Positions 35,718 to 46,941 of a stretch of 64,000 nt of DNA are shown here, in pieces (position 1 is the stretch's first letter; each line of letters begins with the position of its first letter). A program made the position numbers and the translations under genes. The stretch comes from Laguncularia racemosa (lineage: Eukaryota > Streptophyta > Magnoliopsida > Myrtales > Combretaceae). The notes under the pieces are model-generated. The model was not told the DNA's origin. It did no database searches and saw only the letters and a program-made list of their open reading frames with translations. The stretch spans positions 62,001-126,000 of the forward strand of contig JBBMOL010000253.1 of assembly GCA_037954665.1 (NCBI GenBank), given 5' to 3'.

Positions 35718-37800
35718 TTACTTAAATAAGATAAATTAATAAAATGATTTATTATCTACCGCACTAGTATATAAGCCAATTTGACATCTATGTTTGTGTT
35801 TGCGTTACTATGTATTGGGCCTTTGTAGTCCACTTATCTTTTCTTTTTCAAGTGAGGGCATTTCTAATCTTTTCTAAAATTCATTGGGATTTAACTCCAT
35901 TAAAGAGTACAGGGACAAGTTAAAGGACCTAGATCTCACATATTATGACTACTTTTAACTTCCTGTTTCCTAGACTTAGTATTTACTTTTCCAATACTGT
36001 ATTTACACTTTTTATCGAGCGTCACCTATAGCTCTATGACCTACCCTTTTATGTCTATATTTGTGAGCCCCTTAGACCTTAGGACTTAAACTACCTATTA
36101 TACTTATCTACGCATTTTCTTAGATAAACAAACCTTCAAATATTTTCAAAAATTAAATGAACTGTCGAAATGTTTTCAAATTTTAATTAATGATTTCAAG
36201 GTCCTAAAATTAATTTAAAAACCCACCTAATAATTTTAACCTTATGTATTCTACTTAAGTTACATAATAAACTGTTATCACCATCACAAATTAGGGGCAT
36301 AACATTTAAAAACAAAATCAATTTGTCTTTAAATGTCAAGATTATACTAATAATAAATCTTGAGACAAATGTGTAATGATTTTTTAAATCTTATGTGCAA
36401 TGCCAAAATGTTAATATTTACCGTTATAGTATTAGAGATAGAAATTTTCCATCTAAAAGATAAGATTATATTTTTGACATTTAATAACAGATTTGCAACA
36501 AAATTCAAAATAAATATTGTTTCAAAATTTTATCATTTCCCATAATAAAATCAAAGATTAAATTGTAACAAAATTAAATCTCTCACAAATTCATTGATCA
36601 TTCGTCTTTGATTCCATTGTAAAAATAAATAAAATTGTAAAAGCATATCTTCTTCATGTCATCCCAAATTTGTCATAAATCTATCTCAAATTAATATTTT
36701 AAGTGATATATAATTTATGTTACTAAATTTCTGTCTTTGAAGCGTAATCTTCTTGTTGTGCAATACGTGCCTTTTGCCTTTCAATGTTTTTCCTAGCCAT
36801 TCATATTTTGGTGGATTTAAAATGTACTTTGAATACATAGTATGAAATTATGTAATTTTAAGATCATAAGTAATTTTCAAAATAAGAATGAGATTTTCTT
36901 TACTCATATATACAACATTTTTTTTAAAATACCCATGATCGGTATCATGATGTAAAATGACATTATTGGGGGAAAAAAAGGACCAATACTTAATGGATAT
37001 TTAGTCATTTCTAATAATGATCTCAATTGAAATAATCGCATTGATTTCTACAATTTAAATCTAATTATTGTGTTTACTTTAAGATAAGATATACAATTGG
37101 AATAAATATTTCAAAAATTCCGTTTTACTGGTTCAACTGTAATTGAAATAGAGGAAGGATTATTGTAGAAATTAATTAAATTGACCACACTTTTAAAATT
37201 TCTTTAAAATAACCACTAGGCACACTTTACATAAACAACCATAGGTTGAGCTACAAAAGCCCATAGCTTAGTGGCTTAGGCTATGAATAAAGTTATAACT
37301 ATTAATTAGTAGCTTTGTTGGTAAAAACAATGTCAAAAAATCTAATTAAGAGCACATTGCTAAAATGGGACTAAAAACCTAGATAATATTTTGATGGTTA
37401 TCTTAATTTTGGCATTTCACCAATCTAAAAGATTAGGGAGTAAAAAGAATGAGTATTAACTGCAAATTTATACTCCTACAATTAAGAGAATGAGATATTT
37501 AGTATCTCTTAATAAATCAATTTTTTATTGAAAACTCGAATACATGCAAAATGGATTCCACCTACATGAATGTAGAAGTTAGGGAATTTCTAACAGTCCT
37601 ACCGAGTGTTAGTCTTATAAATATTCATGAAATCAAGATGACTATAAGGCCATAATAAGTTAATAGAAATCAAGCTTTAATCGAATCAATTACTAGAGCC
37701 CAATCTCAAATATTATAAAACCTAGTTCACCAAATCTTATTGAATCAATCAAATGAAGATAAGCATGCTTTTAGATTGCATTTGAGATATACTCTAGAGC
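35718..37800. other. Older repeat DNA and AT-rich sequence
   Basis: No gene is supported. The left part (about 35,850-36,300) is an inverted, diverged copy of 48,520-48,790. The rest is AT-rich with only short frames. Confidence 0.6.
35850..36300 (-). repeat. Dispersed repeat shared with 48,520-48,790 (inverted)
   Basis: On the - strand it reads CCCCTAATTTG, CTTAAGTAGAATACATAA, GACAGTT, AGTCCTAAGG in the same order as CCCCTAATTTA, CTTAAGTAAAATACATAA, GACAGTT, AGTCCTAAAACC on the + strand at 48,520-48,770. It is probably an LTR of an older family, with ends not found. Confidence 0.6.
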
Positions 37801-37805
37801 ATTAG

Positions 37806-38690
37806 TGATAGGAATCAAAATCCTACAAGACCTATCACTATGGCAAGAGCCAAAAGGTTACAAAATTTGGCGATGAGGATCCTCTTTGAATAAATCAACC
37901 CCAAAAATACTTATATACTAGCTTCTTTTATGTTACTTATTTGTTATACATTTTAGCAAGCATACTTGTCAGGTTTTACAAGGCCATGGACAAACCCACT
38001 AAAACTCAGCTTATGGTTTATTTATTAACCGACATAAACCAAAGAAAACCAGTCTAACAAATTACTCAATTGAATTGAAGAACCAACCACTTGAAGAACC
38101 TTGTACTTGTAATTGTTGTTTTGAGAACTGACCATTTCATTTAGTATTTGTAATTTCTTTTCTTGGAACTAGCAACCTAAGTAGCTTATTTGTAATTTTC
38201 ATGTAGTTTTTACCCTAATAGGAGCAAGTATAAATACTTACTAACTAAGGTTTATACGAGACTTTTTGACATTTTGAAAATATCAAACACTTTACCGTGA
38301 GGAGAGTCTTTGCATGAAAATCTTATCTCTTATCAATTTCATGTGTGGAATTGTGGTGAGATTGGCTTAAGAATTTGTGAGTAATATCAAATTTCTTAAG
38401 TTGATTCTAGTTATTACTACTATGTTATATCTAGTGAGTGATTGGATTTGTTCTTGCTATGTGCATATTTCACACCAATTAGAGTTCCATATCTAATCTA
38501 AGGTTCATGCCATTTTAGTTGGAAATTAGACTCTATTGTGTTGTTCATTCGACATGTTTTGGTAGCACAATTGATTTTTATTGCAAATTGCGTTAATATC
38601 ATTTGAAATTTAGGGTTTAAGTACTTGTTAGTGTCATGCATTTTTGTGGAATTGGTTTAGTGTTCTTGCAATCAAATTGTAGGCACATCA
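37806..38690 (+). repeat. A2 5' LTR
   Basis: 885 bases, ends AGGCACATCA. Promoter-like inverted repeat around TATAAA at about 38,224-38,241. Direct repeat of 41,007-41,893. Confidence 0.93.
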
Positions 38691-38697
38691 TCTTTTT

Positions 38698-38709
38698 TGT
38701 ATCAAAGCA
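38698..38709 (+). other. A2 inner primer binding site, decayed
   Basis: TTGTATCAAAGC against TGGTATCAGAGC (two changes), eight bases after the LTR end. Because the 3' LTR ends at the matching point, this site should have primed the last round of reverse transcription. Confidence 0.7.
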
Positions 38710-38838
38710 CATTATAATTTGCTTGGTTTCACGACAAATTTGGGTTCATAGAGGTTCATGCCATTTGTGGACTTATTTGACTAATTCTTCAATTGACATT
38801 GTATAATTGCAATCCATCAATTGAAGCACATCATAATT

Positions 38839-38850
38839 TGGTATCAGAGC
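38839..38850 (+). other. A2 outer primer binding site, intact
   Basis: Perfect TGGTATCAGAGC preceded by GCACATCA, the LTR-end motif. It lies 149 bases beyond the LTR end defined by the 3' LTR, so it appears not to have been used for this insertion. Confidence 0.8.
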
Positions 38851-40036
38851 ATTAGTTTTTTTAAGAAGGGAATTTTGTAATCTTCATTTGAAATTAGGGT
38901 TCTTGAATTTTTACTTATCAATCCGAAGTGTTTAGGTGGAATTGAAGTACTTGATTTCAGTTTTGTTGAGTCATATTTATTGATTGTTGAAGTAGAAGTA
39001 GAGATCTTGTTGTAGTCCCTTTGTTCTTGAATTTTTCATAAAGGGAAGGAGAAGTAAGAAGCGTATTTCCTAATGTTTGTTGCAGAATTGGAGACACATT
39101 ATTTGTGACAAAAGAGAAGTGAATTGTGTATTGTAATTTCAGAAATTGCATTGTTATTTGTAAATTCCAGATTTGCATTGTGTGAAGATAAAGAAGATAT
39201 TTGAAATTCAAACACCCTCTTTAAGTTTGAAGCAAGTCATTGAGTAGCATTGATTGATTATTATTTGAATTTGAATTCGCCTCTTACCATTTGTAGAGAA
39301 GGTTGCATTAAGGGTGTATTTTTTTTAATTAGTGTAGTGATTGTGTTATGTGTGGCAAAGTGGAATTTGTGTTGTGAAGGGGTGTTGCTGTGAAGTGTTG
39401 TGTGTGTTGAGGTAAGGAAGTGCTACACGTGAAGTGTTGTTGTAGTGAAGGAAATTGCAATTTTTTTTAAAGAATTTCGGAAGTAAACTTACCTTCACTT
39501 CTAAATTTTGCTTTCAATTATATGGAGGATTTGGAAACAATTTGAAATTCAAAAGCAATTATTAAGTTGAAAGAGTTATTGTGTATTATTAATTATAGTA
39601 CACTTTAACTATTTTGAAGTGTTTACCTACCATTTGGAGAAGCATCAATAATTGTTTCAAATTGTTGTTTGCTATCGAGATTAAGAGTGTATGTTGCAAT
39701 ATGGGTGAGTAAGTGATTGTTGTGTGGTGTAGTGAGGGTTGTAGTGAAGGTTGCAACGTAGTTTATTGTGTGTATTATAATTAGAGAAGTGTTACACCGT
39801 AGTTGTGTGTGTTGTCGTGGTTTGTGTAGTGAAGAGTAGTGTTGTTATGTAAGTGAACCGTAGAGTATTTGATTCTTACCATTTTATGTTTTCTTCTATA
39901 GTGGTTGTTGTGTAGCTTTAGAGTGAAGTCGTTGTGGAGGTGTGTATTGTACCATGAGTGTAGGTGTGGTGTAAGGTTGAGGTGTGTTGATTGTGACGTG
40001 GTATGTAGTGAAGTGTGTTGTTAGCTTATTAAAATT

Positions 40037-41160
40037 AGTAAGCAACTACATCAAATGATTTGTATCCTTCTACTAATGTACTACATCAAGTCTTGACTTC
40101 TTCTCCAACCATTAATGATGGGTAGAGAGAAATTTTGTTTCATACTTCTTGTAGGGTATAAGGTAACTTATGTGTCATTATTGTGATAGTGGTAGTTGTA
40201 CTAATGTTGTGACTGCCTCATTGGTATCAAAATTATAACTTGTAACTACCTTACATCTAGAACCCTACACATTACATTGGTTAAATGAGTAGGGGAGTCC
40301 CCATGTGACCCAAAGAGCTAGGATACCTTTCAGTATAGGGGATAAATACTATGATGAGATTGAATGTGATATTCTTCCTATGTATGCATCTCATATATTG
40401 CTTAACGGGCCGTTAATGTATGATAGGAAGGTCTTACATGATGGTTATAGAAATACTTATATGTTCCAGTAGGATGGTAAACGTACATTATTGAACCCTA
40501 TGTCACCATCAGAGGTCCAAGAGATGTAAAGATAGATAAGTCAACCATTAGAGGTTCCTAAGGTTCATAGTTAGATTGTTCAGAAGTAGATGTGTCAACC
40601 ATCAGAGTTTCCTGAAGATCATAGTCAAATGAATAAACCTTCAAAGGACTAAGCAGTTTAGGAGCAGATATATCAACCATCAGAGGTCCAACAAGTTCAA
40701 GGGCAGATGAGTAAACCATTAGAGGCCAAGAGGTTCAAAAACATATAAGTAAAACAGGAAAGGAGAAAATAATATCGGTGGGACAATTTGAGTTAGAGGA
40801 GGTCATAGTGGATGATAGACCAATATATGTGTTGTAGATGAGTCATATCTTAAAGATGGATGGGCGAAAGTAACCACCCATGTGGTATCTCAGGTACTGG
40901 GAAACTGTAATGATAATTTTACAGATAACTTGCCAGGAGGATATAGAATCTCTACTGCATTTGACCTATCAAATTTGAGGACAAATATTCTTGAGGTCCG
41001 AGAAGATGATAGGAATCAAAATCCTACAAGACCCATCACTAAGGCAAGAGCCAAATGGTTACAAAATTTGGCGATGAGGGTCTTCTTTGAACAAACTAAT
41101 CTCGAAAATACTTGTGTACTAACTTCTTTTTTATTACTTATTTGTTATATATTTCAATAG
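40037..41160 (+). pseudogene. A2 protease-tail ORF remnant
   Basis: It contains HTSCRV-like and DSGSCTNVV sequence (about 40,180-40,215, reached only through a one-base frameshift), then THYIGL-like, FSIGDKYYDEIECDILPM (about 40,335-40,385), a decayed GRPW block, and PMSPSEVQEM. The linker has repeated (Q/P)SE(V) units. The readable tail 40,882-41,160 has LPGG joined to YRISTAFDLSNLRTNI, then DDRNQNPTRPITKARAK, which is LTR-encoded. The join removes RT, RNase H and integrase. Many stops; not functional. Confidence 0.82.
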
Positions 41161-41893
41161 GCATACTTGTTAGGTTTTACAGGGTGATGGACAAACTCAC
41201 TAAAACTCAACTTGTGGTTTATTCATTGATTGACATAAACCAAAGAAGAACCAGTCCAATAAATTACTCAATTAAATTAAAGAAACAACCACTTGAAGAA
41301 CCTTGTACTTGTAATTGTTGTTTTGAGAACCAGTCATTTCATTTAACATTTGTAATTTCTTTTCTTGAAACCGGCTACCTAAGTGGCTTATTTGTAATTT
41401 TCATTTGGTTTTTACCCTAATTGGAGCAAGTATAAATACTTGCTAACTAAGGTTTGTATGAGACATTTTGACATTTTGAAAATATCAAACACTTTGCCGT
41501 GAGGAGAGTCCTTGCATGCAAATCTCATCTCTTATCAATTTCATATGTGGAGTTGTAGCGAGACTGGCTTAAGAATTTATGTGCAATATCAAATTTCTTA
41601 AGTTGATTCCAATTATTACTAGTGTGTCATGTCTAGTGAGTGACTGGATTTGTTCTTGTTGTGTTCATATTTCATCGCCAATTAGGGTTCCATATCTAAT
41701 TTAAGGTTCACGCCATTTTAGTTAGAAATTGGACTCTATTGTGTTGTTCATTCAACTTATTTTGGTAGTACAATTGATTTTTATTGTAAATTGCGTGAAT
41801 ATCATTTGAAATTTAAGGTTTAAGTACTTATTGTTGTCACGCATTTTTGTGGAATTGGTTTGGTGTTCTTACAATCAAATTGCAGGCACATCA
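41007..41893 (+). repeat. A2 3' LTR
   Basis: 887 bases. Preceded by the purine tract GAGAAGA (41,000-41,006). Perfect inverted repeat GCAAGTATAAATACTTGC at 41,426-41,443. It codes for the end of the element's own polyprotein up to 41,160. Confidence 0.93.
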
Positions 41894-41898
41894 ATTAG

Positions 41899-43099
41899 GA
41901 GGATATGTTGTATTGTTGCATGATTTACATAATTTATGAAGCTACATTAAGAAAAAAAAATCTACATATCTCAGAGCTCCATCCTAATGGCCAACACCCT
42001 CCATCTAAATGGCAAGCAATGGCAAATTATCTACAAAATATTTTGTTTCCCATCCAAACAACACCTTACATTCCATCTAAATAGCTACATCTCCGAAGAC
42101 CTTATCCAACTAGCCATCATCAATCATTCTAATGGCTAGCCTGTAATTGAGGACTACAAAATTTTTGTTAGCCTTCTAAATAGCTACACCCATGTCATCT
42201 AACCGACCAACAATACCTAGCAAATGATTTATTACATTTTTGTCATTTCCATTACTTCCATGACTAATTTTTATTTCTTTTATGCTCTTAATGATATGCT
42301 AATATGGGTTTCTTTTGTATTCACATTATTTATTAAACAATAACAACCCTTTCAATGATGTAATTTTCTTTCAAGCCTAGTTCTTCTCAATATCATAAAT
42401 TGTGGGGAACAACCTATTTGCTTAATCCACATGTCATGTCAGCTTAAGTGAGCATGGTGTAATACCTATAGGTTTATCATATCCAAACAAAAGAATCATA
42501 CATATCTCTATTAAATAATAAACTGTAAAAAGGATTACTAGCTTTTATTTCTTTTCTTAGTCATGTTTTTGCTAGTTATCAAGCCTAACAACATCATCTA
42601 TTGATATCATAACATAGAATTGCTTTTTCTGTATGGTTGTGTGTTCGTAAAGGTGGTGATCCGATAGTGCATTTAGCATTAGTAGAGTGGTGTTTGGTGG
42701 TTGATTGGAGTGAGTTTATGTGTGGAGAAAATATTCAACTCCTATTGCCTACTAGCTATTCGAAAAATTATCTCAAAGAGGTCAATCTACAAATTTGGCC
42801 CTAATTACTATTATACTCATAAACCCTTATCATGGAACATTTGTGAGTGTACATGGTGGTATGAAAGGTGATGAAAATTAAGGAAGCGGTGCTAATGCCA
42901 AAAGGAGAAAGGAAATTACATCCAAATCATCTATAGAACAAAACCTTAGGGAATTGATAGAAACTATATGTAATTTTATGGTGGTACAAAATAATCTAAT
43001 TAGCATTGGAAGTGCATATTAAAGGTACATATGATGTTGCATGTAAAGATGATGATGTAATAGATGAAGGCAGTGCTAATAACTTTGATATTGAATAAG
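41899..43099. other. Non-coding stretch between A2 and A3
   Basis: No gene is supported. CCATCTAAATGGC and CATCTAAATAGC words recur at about 42,000-42,190, which suggests a decayed short repeat. Confidence 0.55.
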
Positions 43100-43292
43100 G
43101 AGTTAGAAGTAATTGAAGAACCTAATCTATGGATTATAAAGTTAAAAATTTTATGTTTTGAAGGGAGTAGATTAGCTTATGATTATCTTAATAAAGAACA
43201 TAAGTTCGAGAAAGTATTTAAATGCTATCAGTACGATAATTCGACTAAAGTGCATCTAGCTATGTTGAACAAAGACTCCTACAAATCATAAG
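43100..43292 (+). pseudogene. Gypsy gag fragment, left of A3
   Basis: KLKILCFEGSRLAYDYLNKE, then FEKVFKCYQYDNSTKVHLAM, resembles the core of the Retrotrans_gag domain (F-G-x-Y-L-W-E, ...KV-LA). The frame ends at 43,291. A3 was inserted eight bases later. A zinc-knuckle-like relic of the same kind follows A3. Confidence 0.65.
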
Positions 43293-43300
43293 GCAAAGAG

Positions 43301-44524
43301 TGATAGGAATAAAAATCCGACAAGACCTATCATTAGGGCAAGAACTGAAGGATTTCAAATCTTGGCGTTGAGGGCCCATTTTGAGCATATCGACCCCGGA
43401 ATTATTTATATATTAACCTCTTTTCTATTATTCTTGTATTATGTTTTCCAACAGGCACACTTATCATATTTTAAAGGGCGATGGACAAACTTACTCGGAC
43501 TCAGCTTATGGATTATCCATGGACCGACCTAAACCGGCAATAAGTTGGACCGATGGATCCTATAGAAGACCGGCATCTTGAAGACCATTTTTTTAATATA
43601 TTTCTTCTTTTATGAACTATTTTGGTTGTATTTTGGTTTAGGGACACTTTTATTTCCTTGTAATTTTCATTTAGGGTTAGCCACCTTAAAAGTGGCAAAC
43701 TTGTAATTTTGAGCACTTTTTAACCTTAGGAGTAGCAAGTATAAATACTGGCTTAAGAGAGGGTTTGAGAGGCTAATTTTGCAGAACAAACACTTCATAT
43801 TTCATGAGAAGGCTTAGGGTTTCCTAATTCCAAAACTCTCTTATCAATTTCAATCCCAAGAAGTTGGAATTGTGGCGAGTGCAACAAGGAGAAATCGTGA
43901 GTAATATCGATTCATCTTTATTGTTGTTCATTTCTTCTCTAGTGAGTCATATCTAGGGTTGATTTGAATCTTTCTTGGACATATTAGTGATTGTAATTCG
44001 TGGATAATCATCTTGTAAAGGTTGATTGTTCATTGAGATTGAATGCTTCTTAGTGATTGGCGTGAATTGGCATTATTGGAAGGATTTGAGATCACGGTTT
44101 TGTGCTTGTCTTTATTGCTTCCTTTTGATCTGATTTTACGTGAACTTCATGTTCTCTTGTGGTTATTTGGTTAATATTATCATTAGAGATTACAATTGAA
44201 TCATTTGAACAACAATTTCCATCAAAATCTACAAGTTGTGCACGTGAAATTGCCCTCAAGTGAACCGGTTTGTGTTTTGTGAATTGAGGTGTTTTCCTTG
44301 ATTCTTTTGATTGTGCTTAAGCTTGGAATTAGGCACATCATATTTTGGTATCAGAGCTATATCATATTTGGATTTAAGATTGAACACATCATTGTTGTCT
44401 AATTGGTTCAAAAGCATTGAGATTTGACGCTAATGTTCATGAAATTGAAGCTAGTTTGAATGATATTGTCTAATTGTCTTTCAATCTTGGTTTTGTGTGC
44501 TTAAACTTGGTTTTGAGCACATCA
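43301..44524 (+). repeat. A3 5' LTR
   Basis: 1,224 bases. It has an internal end module AGGCACATCA, five bases, TGGTATCAGAGC (44,331-44,357), 184 bases before the real end. A TATAAATA promoter-like box lies near 43,740. It has 20 bases (GTGTGCTTAAACTTGGTTTT) near its end that the 3' LTR lacks, between two copies of CTTGGTTTT. Confidence 0.93.
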
Positions 44525-44530
44525 TTTTTT

Positions 44531-44542
44531 TGGTATCAGAGC
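44531..44542 (+). other. A3 primer binding site (tRNA-Met)
   Basis: Perfect TGGTATCAGAGC six bases after the LTR end, the exact complement expected for plant initiator tRNA-Met. Confidence 0.9.
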
Positions 44543-45699
44543 TCTTGTTGAGAGAAGGGAATTGGTTTCAATTGATTTTGTGGAGTCAATCATCTATTAG
44601 GATTGATTTAGTGGAAACCGCAATTGTATTGATTATTGTGGTTATGAGTTTGTGAAATTACCTTGTTTTGGAGATTATTTTGCTGTTTGTTGGAGTTGGT
44701 TTGGGAAGGTTTTTTCATCATTTTGTGGTCACTAATTCACATGGAAGAGCAGAAGTACAAAGTGTTGTTTACTTTAGCAATTTTTGAAACTTGCAAAACT
44801 TACCAAAATCCTTGTCGTAGCTTGTTGTGGCGTGGAGGAAGAAGTGTAGTTTGTTGTTTTTTATTTCCATTGTGTAATTTTGAATGGGTGGAGTACAATT
44901 TGCAGATTGCATTGAGTTTTGATTAGTAAGGAATTATTTGAATTCAAACATATGCAATTAAGTTGTGGGAGTTAATGATTGCTATTTGAATTTGAATTCA
45001 TTGTTACCAAGTGAAGAAGGCTTGCAATTAGTGTTGTGAATCCTTGTGCAATTCGGAATTGGAGCATTTGCAAATTCCAGATTTGAAGTGTGTGGAAGGA
45101 TAAGCATCCATTTGAAATTCAAATACCTTCTTTAAGTTTGAGAGCAATTCATTGAGTAGCATTGAATAAGTGTTATTTGAATTTGAATTGTTTTTTACCA
45201 TTTGTAGGAGAAGGTTGAATTTAGTGGAGTGATTTCAAATTTGAATTTTATTGCTGCCATTGCTTGTGGTTTATGGTATGAATGGGAGTTTTGTAGTGGC
45301 AAGGACGTGTACACCTTGAAGTATTGTATGTAAGAGTGTTTAAAAAAAAAAAAAAAAGTTACAACGTGTAGTAGTGTTGTAGTGAATTGGTTGCACCGTG
45401 TAGGAGTGAGGTGTGTGTGGTGGTGTAAATTTGTGGAGTTGTGTGGAGTAAGGTGCTGCACATTAAGATAAAGTGTGAGTGTGAATCGTGGCAAGAATAA
45501 GGAAAGTGAGTAGTAGAATTTAAGATTCAAACAAGTCATTAAATGTGTGAAAGTAATTGAACTAGTTACTTAAACACTTGTTGTTGAATTTAATTCTAAC
45601 TACTTGAAAGTAGTTAAGTGTACTTCATTTGTGGTTTGGTTGTGTACTTGAACCTTGGAAGTGTGAAGATAATTATTGTTGTTGAGTTTGAACACAATC
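44543..45699 (+). other. A3 non-coding leader
   Basis: No gene is supported. TTTGAATTTGAATT...TTACCATTTG-AGAAGG modules recur at about 44,985-45,010 and 45,172-45,212, with TTTGAAATTCAAATACCTTC-type partners at 45,112. An A-run lies at 45,341. The same modules occur in the A1 and A2 leaders. Confidence 0.65.
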
Positions 45700-46941
45700 A
45701 TGTCTAGTGAAATGTTTCATTATGCCAATGTATTGCACTGGACATTGACTACATTTACTACCAAGGATGACAAACAAAGGGAAAACTTGTTCCATACTTC
45801 TTGTAGGGTACAAGAAAATTTATGTGTCCTTATAGTTGATGGTCGTAATTGTACCAATGTGGTAGCAAGATCGATGGTATCGAAACTAAAACTTGTTATT
45901 ACTCCACATCCTGAACCGTATACATTGCATTGGCTTAATGATCAGGGGTGTTTGCATGTAACCCAAAGAGCTAGGGTACCATTCAGTGTAGGGGATAAAT
46001 ACTTTGATGAGATTGAGTGTGATATTATGCCTATGTGTACATCCCATATATTACTTGGCAGGCCTTGGTTATATGACATGAGGGTTTTACATGATGGCTT
46101 CAGGAATACTTATGTATTCCAAAAGGAGGGAAAACGAATTATTCCAAATCCGATGTCGCCTTCAGAGGTTCAAAGGGTTCAGCAACAAATCAATAGACCA
46201 TCAGTGGGCTATGAGCAGTCGAACAAACCTTTAGAGCACAAAATTTGTCAGACACAGATGTGCCAACCTTCAGAGGATCCTGATGATCATAGTCAGATGA
46301 GCAGACCACCAGAGAGCCAAACTGTTCAGAGACAGTTACGTTCACCTTCAGAGGTTTTAGAGGGTAATGAGCAGTTGGGCCAACCATTAGAAGACCATGA
46401 GGATCAGCAACATACAGATGAGTTAGAAAAAGAGGAAACAGTTTCAGTGGAACAGGTTGATATAGGGGCAACTTTAGTGGATACTGGGTCATTATTTGTG
46501 TTACAGAAGAGATACATCTTGGAAATAGAGGAGAGAAGACAATCACCACCTGTAGTATTTCAAACATTGGGATTCTTTAGAGATATTTCTTCAAGTGACT
46601 TGCTAAGAGGAAACAAAGTCTCTACTGCATTTGATCTACTAGATTTGAGGACAAATCTTTTTGAGGCCCGAGGAGATGATAGGAACAAAAATCCGACAAG
46701 ACCTATCATTAGGGCAAGAATTGAAGGATTTCAAATCTTGGCGTTAAGGGCCCATTTTGAGCAGATCGACCCCAGAATTATTTATATATTAACCTCTTTT
46801 CTATTATTCTTGTATTGTGTTTTCCAACAGGCACACTTATCATATTTTATAGGGCGATGGACAAACTCACTCAAACTCAGCTTGTGGGTTATCTATGGAC
46901 CGACCGGAACCGGCAATGAGTTGGGCCGATGGATCCTATAG
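45700..46941 (+). CDS. A3 ORF: retropepsin-like domain fused to polyprotein tail, no RT
   Basis: 413 codons from the ATG at 45,700; the equivalent A1 frame starts at the matching ATG, which favours this start over upstream codons. Residues 35-75 form the protease-like region with LIVDGRNCTNVVA, where relatives have DGGSC, so two active-site neighbours are changed and activity is doubtful. The block with HWLNDQG, FSVGDKYFDEIECDIMPM and HILLGRPWLYD follows (about 85-140). A linker of repeated (R/Q)PSE/PPE units comes next (about 155-260). At DLLRGNKVSTAFDL the frame jumps from the region before RT to the polyprotein end. The last 88 codons (from DRNKNPTRP) lie in the 3' LTR. Made as a polypeptide it could be a Gag-independent accessory or nothing at all. 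The role is unknown. Confidence 0.7.
   Translation: MSSEMFHYANVLHWTLTTFTTKDDKQRENLFHTSCRVQENLCVLIVDGRNCTNVVARSMVSKLKLVITPHPEPYTLHWLNDQGCLHVTQRARVPFSVGDKYFDEIECDIMPMCTSHILLGRPWLYDMRVLHDGFRNTYVFQKEGKRIIPNPMSPSEVQRVQQQINRPSVGYEQSNKPLEHKICQTQMCQPSEDPDDHSQMSRPPESQTVQRQLRSPSEVLEGNEQLGQPLEDHEDQQHTDELEKEETVSVEQVDIGATLVDTGSLFVLQKRYILEIEERRQSPPVVFQTLGFFRDISSSDLLRGNKVSTAFDLLDLRTNLFEARGDDRNKNPTRPIIRARIEGFQILALRAHFEQIDPRIIYILTSFLLFLYCVFQQAHLSYFIGRWTNSLKLSLWVIYGPTGTGNELGRWIL

Larger units (their letters stand above)
37806..41893 (+). mobile_element. A2: LTR retrotransposon, non-autonomous, with perfect TSD
   Basis: LTRs 37,806-38,690 and 41,007-41,893 begin TGATAGGAATCAAAATCCTA and end GGCACATCA. A perfect target duplication ATTAG flanks it (37,801-37,805 and 41,894-41,898). 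The internal 2.3 kb holds a leader and a decayed protease-tail frame, with no gag, RT, RNase H or integrase. Its LTR stops at the inner of the two family A end modules. The outer module (GCACATCA then TGGTATCAGAGC, 38,826-38,850) survives downstream of the 5' LTR only. Confidence 0.95.
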
